A DNA stretch of 22,022 nt. Source: Kuafuiihalomonas phototrophica (lineage in GTDB: Bacteria > Myxococcota > Kuafuiibacteriia > Kuafuiibacteriales > Kuafuiibacteriaceae). Positions 18,748 through 22,022 of this stretch are shown piece by piece. Within the stretch, counting starts at the first letter, position 1; the number at the start of each line of letters is the position of its first letter. Below the pieces are notes generated by a model that did no database searches, was not told the origin of the DNA, and worked only from the letters and a program-made list of their open reading frames with translations. Where the stretch lies: contig DAPKRQ010000189.1 in NCBI GenBank assembly GCA_031800475.1, positions 1 through 22,022 of the forward strand. Reading direction: 5' to 3'. Made by a program: the position numbers and the translations under genes.

Positions 18748-18859
18748 ACCCGGAGGCAACTCGAGGAAAGGAGCGAGAACGGAGATTATGACAAACACTC
18801 CGGGGCAGCCATCCGCCCCGGTCGCTGATCTAGGGTACCTTTGTGCTGTCTATCCCGCC
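18748..18859 (+). repeat. Left copy of a 112-bp inverted repeat
   Basis: This copy aligns without gaps to the reverse complement of 20975-21086; by eye about 91 of 112 positions are identical. The best-conserved parts are the purine-rich first 48 nt (CCGGAGG, AACTCGAGGAAAGGAGCGAG, CGGAGAT then ATG) and the last 17 nt (TGCTGTCTATCCCGCC). An ATG at 18788 in this copy and at the matching place in the other opens short frames sharing MT.xPG, PVA and AVYPA. However, mismatches in these frames fall on first, second and third codon positions alike, so the nucleic acid rather than a peptide seems conserved. Confidence 0.8.
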
Positions 18860-19108
18860 CGCCGAATGGATACGCTGAACGGCCGAGGATCGTTGCCGCT
18901 CGCCGCTCCCCGTTCGTGTTCGTGATCGGTTTCGATTCCGGCTTCGGGGGTCGACATTCGACCAGCCGTTCTTCGGCCAGCGGCTCATCCCATTTCCGAA
19001 GCAGAATCAGGTGCGCTACTGCGGGCGACCTCCACCGTCGCCGTTGTCGGCACCAATCGCATCCGATAGCGCGACGCCGGGGGTGGCCTTGCCCTTCATC
19101 GTCGCCGA

Positions 19109-19525
19109 CTGACGGCGGACGAACGCGCGGCGTTCATCGCGAGCGCGCGCGATGTCGTCGCGACGACGTCCGGCATCGCTGTGGCGTTCCTGTTCGGGTC
19201 GGCGGCACGCGACGAGCCCTCGGCGGACCTCGACGTCGCGGTGTCGTTCGAAGAGCCCTCGGCTTCGCGCGAGACGGAGCTCCGTCAGCTCGAGGCCCGC
19301 CTGGCGGAGAGCGCGCACGCCGACCACGAAGTCGACGTTCGGCTGCTCGACGGCGCCACGCCCCGGTTCAAAGCCAACGTGCTGCGGGACGCCGTCCTCC
19401 TGTACGCGCGGGACGAGAAGACCCGGATCGAACGCGTCGCTCGGTGGAGCAGCGAATGGGCGGGCTTCGAGCCCGTGTGGCGGCGCATGCGCGGCGCTTT
19501 GCGCGACCGGTGGCTTCGTGGGTGA
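19109..19525 (+). CDS. MNT-type nucleotidyltransferase domain protein, start unclear, probably decayed
   Basis: The frame encodes the minimal nucleotidyltransferase core: VAFLFGSAARDEPSADLDVAV contains the GSx10DxD metal site (Gly-Ser, then Asp-x-Asp), and HEVDVRLLDGATPRFKANVLRDAVLLYARDE is the third-acidic-residue region and the end of the fold, as in MntA antitoxins of HEPN-MNT toxin-antitoxin pairs. The conserved N-terminal helix (LTADERAAFIASARDVVATTSGIA) lies in frame upstream, yet this stretch back to the stop at 19067 has no ATG, GTG or TTG; the first is GTG 19181, which would remove the helix. The start given is the CTG before TADER. Loss of the start suggests decay. A HEPN fragment follows. 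Confidence 0.6.
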   Translation: MTADERAAFIASARDVVATTSGIAVAFLFGSAARDEPSADLDVAVSFEEPSASRETELRQLEARLAESAHADHEVDVRLLDGATPRFKANVLRDAVLLYARDEKTRIERVARWSSEWAGFEPVWRRMRGALRDRWLRG

Positions 19526-19573
19526 GGCGCAGCTGGATCTCTTCGAGAGGCTGCTACAGCATCATCGTCGGCG

Positions 19574-19750
19574 GGGCTCATCACCACCGAGGACCCGGCG
19601 CAGCTCGCAGCGTGGGCTGTACTTCGCAACGTCTTGGCGCACATGTACGCGTCGATCGATCTGGATCGGCTGCACGCCGCGCTGCGGGAAGACAAGGCGG
19701 TGCTTCGGCGCTTTGGCCAAGTCGCCGCAGCCGAGCTGTTGCCAGGCTAG
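19574..19750 (+). pseudogene. HEPN toxin fragment (C-terminal part only)
   Basis: The frame ending at the TAG 19748-19750 reads GLITTEDPAQLAAWAVLRNV followed by LAHMYASIDLDRLHAALRED, the C-terminal half of a HepT-like HEPN ribonuclease, including the catalytic RNxxxH motif (RNVLAH) and the adjacent Tyr. HEPN toxins are normally about 130 aa; here only about 58 residues are recognisable and no start codon or N-terminal helices are seen between the MNT stop (19525) and this point. The Arg and His of the active site survive, but the truncated protein is unlikely to fold. It is in the position expected for the toxin of an MNT-HEPN pair. Confidence 0.6.
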
Positions 19751-19870
19751 GCCCAAAACAAGCGCTCTTGGTGGCGGTATCATGCGAGCCGATCCAGGTG
19801 ATCACGACGGCCGAAATACGCACTTTCAGTCATGCAGATCGGAACCGCCGATTGCGAACGGGACCTGCGG

Positions 19871-20887
19871 TCAGTCCACCCGCTCTTTGGGCGCTGCGCG
19901 GCGGACGATGAACTCGACCTCGTCGTTCATGTTCTCGGCGAGGACACGGTGGTCCGGATGGGCGTGTGCCCACACTCGGAACACCTCGTCCGCGAAGCCC
20001 TGACCCACGAACTCCACCCCTGCGAAATCCAGAACGATCTCTTCGAATCGTTCCAGCCCTTCCATCAAGCGTTTGGCCTGGGATCTCGACACGAAGCTCG
20101 TTCCCGCTGCAAACAGCTTCACGACCGTCCGCGTTTTAACGAAGTCGAAGCCTTCGGTGTACGCCTCGAACACCTGACGAACGTCGATAGGGGCATTCAA
20201 ATCGATCTCCATCACAACCCGCGTTCCCCCACGCGGGGGATCGAGCGATTGGACCGTCATATCCGAGCGCTCATTGTCGACCCACCACCTGGTTCTTCCG
20301 CTCTCCAATCGGAAGTGAGTCACGCACTTCGATGTGAAGAAGATGCCTTCGCCCGAGTGGCGTTCGGGATCCGTGGTGGTCTTTCCCTTCGAGATCTCTT
20401 GGAGAGCCTCCAGTTCATCGGCCAGCTTCAAGTGCTCTCGTACCTTGGCGTAGACACCTACACCATCGTCTTGGACTTCGAGGAGAAGCTTCCGATGACG
20501 CATTTCTACTTTCACGAGAACGGTGCTTCCATCCGAGTGGTCGATGGCGTTGTTGACCATCTCCGTGAGGGCGTAGTGGACTAGTCGGGACGCCTTGACA
20601 TCCAGGCTCCGGAGAGGCTCGAACTCCGCCTCCAGACAGTCGTGCACCTTGTGCTCTTCGAGGCCGCGGAGTGGAAACCTGCGGCTCCACTCGAGCGACG
20701 CCAGCGAATACCGTGTCGCCCGGGCTCGACCCGTGCGGACGACCTGACCCGAGTCCACGAGGCGCTTTAAACGAGCCTGTACCGCCTGCCTCGAGAGCCC
20801 GACCTCTTGCGCCAACCGGGTTGCACTGAGTTCCTCCGTTCGCCCAAGGCATGCGAGTATGCCCTTGTCAGTGTCGTCCAGCTTCAA
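19871..20887 (-). CDS. HTH / GHKL ATPase / STAS-like (DUF4325) fusion protein
   Basis: This 338-aa protein joins three domains. Residues 1-65 are a winged helix-turn-helix (ILACLGRTEELSATRLAQEV then GLSRQAVQARLKRLVDSGQV). Residues about 75-235 are a GHKL-type ATPase of the anti-sigma/histidine-kinase fold: N-box LTEMVNNAIDHSDG, G1 box DDGVGV, G2 box HSGEGIFFTSK, and GGTRVVMEI near the end. Residues about 255-330 resemble the STAS-like DUF4325 domain (FVSRSQAKRLMEGLERFEEI, VLDFAGVEFVGQGFADEVFR). No phospho-acceptor His domain is seen, so a partner-switching regulator that senses ATP or a partner is inferred. The start is the TTG at 20887, the only usual start before the HTH. A short in-frame leader frame precedes it inside the right repeat. 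Confidence 0.8.
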   Translation of the reverse strand: MKLDDTDKGILACLGRTEELSATRLAQEVGLSRQAVQARLKRLVDSGQVVRTGRARATRYSLASLEWSRRFPLRGLEEHKVHDCLEAEFEPLRSLDVKASRLVHYALTEMVNNAIDHSDGSTVLVKVEMRHRKLLLEVQDDGVGVYAKVREHLKLADELEALQEISKGKTTTDPERHSGEGIFFTSKCVTHFRLESGRTRWWVDNERSDMTVQSLDPPRGGTRVVMEIDLNAPIDVRQVFEAYTEGFDFVKTRTVVKLFAAGTSFVSRSQAKRLMEGLERFEEIVLDFAGVEFVGQGFADEVFRVWAHAHPDHRVLAENMNDEVEFIVRRAAPKERVD

Positions 20888-21282
20888 TGACGGCAGCTTG
20901 TCGATTTGGCCCAGATATCGTCAATCACTGTCTCAGTTGGCTTGACGATTTTGACCCTCCGGATTGGCGGCATCGGCGGGATAGACAGCATGAGGGAACC
21001 CTTGGTGAGCGACCGGAGTGCGGTGATCCCCAGGAATGCTTGTCATGATCTCCGGTCTCGCTCCTTTCCTCGAGTTCCCTCCGGGTTTCACCCCGAAGCT
21101 GGGATCCCGGGGCTCGGTGGCATCCGCTCCTCGACCGAAGCCGGGGGAAACCGGGGCCCGGACTCATGCCCAGTTCTCTTCGGGTGAAGGGAGGCCAGAC
21201 CCAATCGCGCGGGGCCGAGCCCGCCCGAGCGTGACCATTTCCGAGAGCCACCTTCGGCTCCCGATGGTAGGTGGAAGGCACC
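20888..21282. other. 395-bp stretch between the HTH-ATPase and cysteine-rich protein genes
   Basis: It contains the right 112-bp repeat (20975-21086) and a 37-codon open frame on the minus strand (21046 down to 20933, MTSIPGDHRTPVAHQGFPHA...), in the same frame as the downstream HTH-ATPase gene but separated by two TGA codons. From 21087 to 21282 I see no gene; GAGCC/GGCTC around 21244-21259 is a weak hairpin after the cysteine-rich gene. Confidence 0.5.
20975..21086 (-). repeat. Right copy of the 112-bp inverted repeat
   Basis: This is the inverted partner of 18748-18859, both reading inward. It lies directly upstream of the HTH-ATPase gene, with the GGAG plus ATG at 21046 as in the other copy. 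The similarity stops abruptly at both ends: on the outer side sequences diverge before ACCCGGAGG, and on the inner side after TATCCCGCC. The copies bracket 2.1 kb of accessory genes, so they could be terminal repeats of a mobile unit or duplicated leaders. Confidence 0.8.
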
Positions 21283-21819
21283 TCAATTGGATGCAGCGCA
21301 AGGTCCTGGGTGTCGAAAGGGTTGAGTCGGAAGGCCCTCGTACGTTTCTCCGTCGCACCCACAGTAGGTCAAGCAGCCTTGCTCCCCACAGACACTTTGA
21401 GGTGAAGCAACCAGGGGGAAGGCATACACGCAGCGTCCCCCGGGGCTCGGGCAGCCGGGTTCGAGAAAACACAAGGAGCAGCCATCTTCGCCAGATCCAT
21501 CGCATGCTGGGTATGTGGGATGGAGCGTCAAATAGTCTGTGTTCGCTGGAAACAAATGGTTATCCGGGACCTCAGCGGGAGGACAAACAAAGTAGCCGAG
21601 CCCTGCTCCACAGATTGCTCCCTTGGCACATCTTCCTTCCCATACTCGGCGACGGGGCATATCCAAAGTACCTCCATCCTTGCTCCAATAGAAACTGTCG
21701 CAAAATTCGAGCTCTGGAGTCCCCCCGCTGCCTACGCCATCGTCCAGCCCTCCGGGCTCCTGCTCGCAACAAACGAGCCCCAGCATGATGGTGGTCGAAA
21801 GTAGCGTTCGCCTGAACAT
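21283..21819 (-). CDS. Cysteine-rich secreted protein with Kazal-like C-terminus
   Basis: A 178-aa exported protein. The leader MFRRTLLSTTIMLGLVCCEQ is basic then hydrophobic and ends in a Cys-Cys; the lipobox is not canonical, so a lipoprotein is possible but uncertain. Fourteen further cysteines follow in the mature part, pointing to disulfide bonding outside the cytoplasm. The end, CGEQGCLTYCGCDGETYEG through HPGPC, resembles the CGCDGxTY...H.G.C tail of Kazal-type protease-inhibitor modules found in secreted myxobacterial proteins. The ATG at 21819 is chosen because GAGG lies 5 nt upstream; that GAGG overlaps the TGA of the preceding gene. Function unknown. Confidence 0.7.
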   Translation of the reverse strand: MFRRTLLSTTIMLGLVCCEQEPGGLDDGVGSGGTPELEFCDSFYWSKDGGTLDMPRRRVWEGRCAKGAICGAGLGYFVCPPAEVPDNHLFPANTDYLTLHPTYPACDGSGEDGCSLCFLEPGCPSPGGRCVYAFPLVASPQSVCGEQGCLTYCGCDGETYEGLPTQPFRHPGPCAASN

Positions 21820-21826
21820 GGGCACC

Positions 21827-22021
21827 TCATTGAATGTGAATATTGTCGACGAGGTACTCCGGCTCGCCGAAGATGTGGCCGAACTTCAAGAGATTGTCCG
21901 ATTCCGAGCTGTTGAATACCACCGTGCAGCGGGTCTGCCACGTGTTGGTCACCGGAAACGTCTCATCGATATAGATTGCATCCAGAGGCATCGAGTCCCC
22001 GGGAGGCGCACCCGCGCCGCT
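21827..22021 (-). CDS. C-terminus of an extracellular-type beta-sandwich protein (partial)
   Basis: Sixty-four codons are open from the right window edge to the TGA at 21827-21829. The peptide, with TFPVTNTWQTRCTVVFNSSE and then FGEPEYLVDNIHIQ at the end, resembles the last strands of carbohydrate-binding-module-like jelly rolls (W-x-x ... F ... YLVDNI-x-I). The N-terminal part and any catalytic domain lie outside the window. Its stop is 7 bp from the start of the cysteine-rich gene, so the two are an operon and probably both exported. The domain call is tentative; the coding call is supported by the open frame and tight junction. Confidence 0.6.
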   Translation of the reverse strand, partial: SGAGAPPGDSMPLDAIYIDETFPVTNTWQTRCTVVFNSSESDNLLKFGHIFGEPEYLVDNIHIQ

Positions 22022-22022
22022 G

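Larger units (their letters stand above)
18578..19108. other. 531-bp gene-poor stretch
   Basis: It holds the hairpin at 18581-18613, a run of ten G at 18738-18747, and the left 112-bp inverted repeat at 18748-18859. A 45-codon open frame (18788-18925, MTNTPGQPSAPVADLGYLCA...) begins inside the repeat behind a good ribosome binding site (GGAG), but its coding status is doubtful. Nothing recognisable lies between 18926 and the nucleotidyltransferase remnant. Confidence 0.5.

Noticed and set aside
18421..18798. Minus-strand frame starting MFVIISVLAPFLELPPG, resembling MLVMISGLAPFLEFPPG at 21036 on the + strand
   Set aside because: The likeness is the 112-bp repeat read from its other strand. 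The rest of the two translations does not match, so no protein family is supported.
20975..21086. tRNA-like or rRNA-like sequence in the repeat (reverse reading gives LEFPPGF, often seen in mis-annotated tRNA antisense frames)
   Set aside because: No cloverleaf could be drawn: no acceptor stem, no TTCGA loop or anticodon arm at the right spacing.

Overview
This is a GC-rich bacterial window with short intergenic gaps and many GTG/TTG starts. It looks like a deltaproteobacterial or Myxococcota-type genome, judging from secreted S46 peptidase, tandem FKBP lipoprotein, RND/MMPL exporter and cysteine-rich secreted proteins. That placement is inferred from gene content, because no rRNA or tRNA is present. 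The right end (about 19.8-22.0 kb) looks less GC-rich than the rest.

Layout. 0-0.43 kb: end of a retropepsin-like aspartic protease. 0.5-2.6 kb (-): secreted S46 dipeptidyl-peptidase with DPP11-like specificity residue. 2.7-3.7 kb (+): cysteine synthase, convergent with a translationally coupled GH113-like glycosidase/NUDIX pair (3.76-5.44 kb, -), the two stop codons lying in one strong hairpin. 5.46-6.23 kb (+): SPFH/prohibitin-like protein with a lipoprotein-type leader. 6.25-10.0 kb (-): operon of tandem-FKBP lipoprotein, RND/MMPL exporter and pyroglutamyl-peptidase I. 10.1-14.7 kb (+): 2-oxoglutarate dehydrogenase E1 and E2. 14.7-15.6 kb (-): YggT-family membrane protein and DsbA-fold isomerase. 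15.8-18.6 kb (+): NhaA antiporter, short-chain dehydrogenase and YiiX-like papain-fold hydrolase. 18.7-21.1 kb: an accessory segment bracketed by two ungapped 112-bp inverted copies of one sequence, holding MNT and HEPN toxin-antitoxin remnants and a HTH / GHKL-ATPase / STAS-like fusion protein. 21.3-22.0 kb (-): a cysteine-rich secreted protein with a Kazal-like tail behind the end of another extracellular-type protein.

The most striking item is the E1 subunit at 10.1 kb. A complete CRP/PKA-type cyclic-nucleotide-binding domain sits between its N-terminal E2-docking helix and its catalytic domains, with the phosphate-binding Glu and Arg both present. The sequence suggests a TCA-cycle enzyme directly gated by a cyclic nucleotide. 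The second item is the pair of 112-bp inverted repeats. Their substitutions do not favour third codon positions, so what is conserved looks like a DNA or RNA leader element rather than a small protein.
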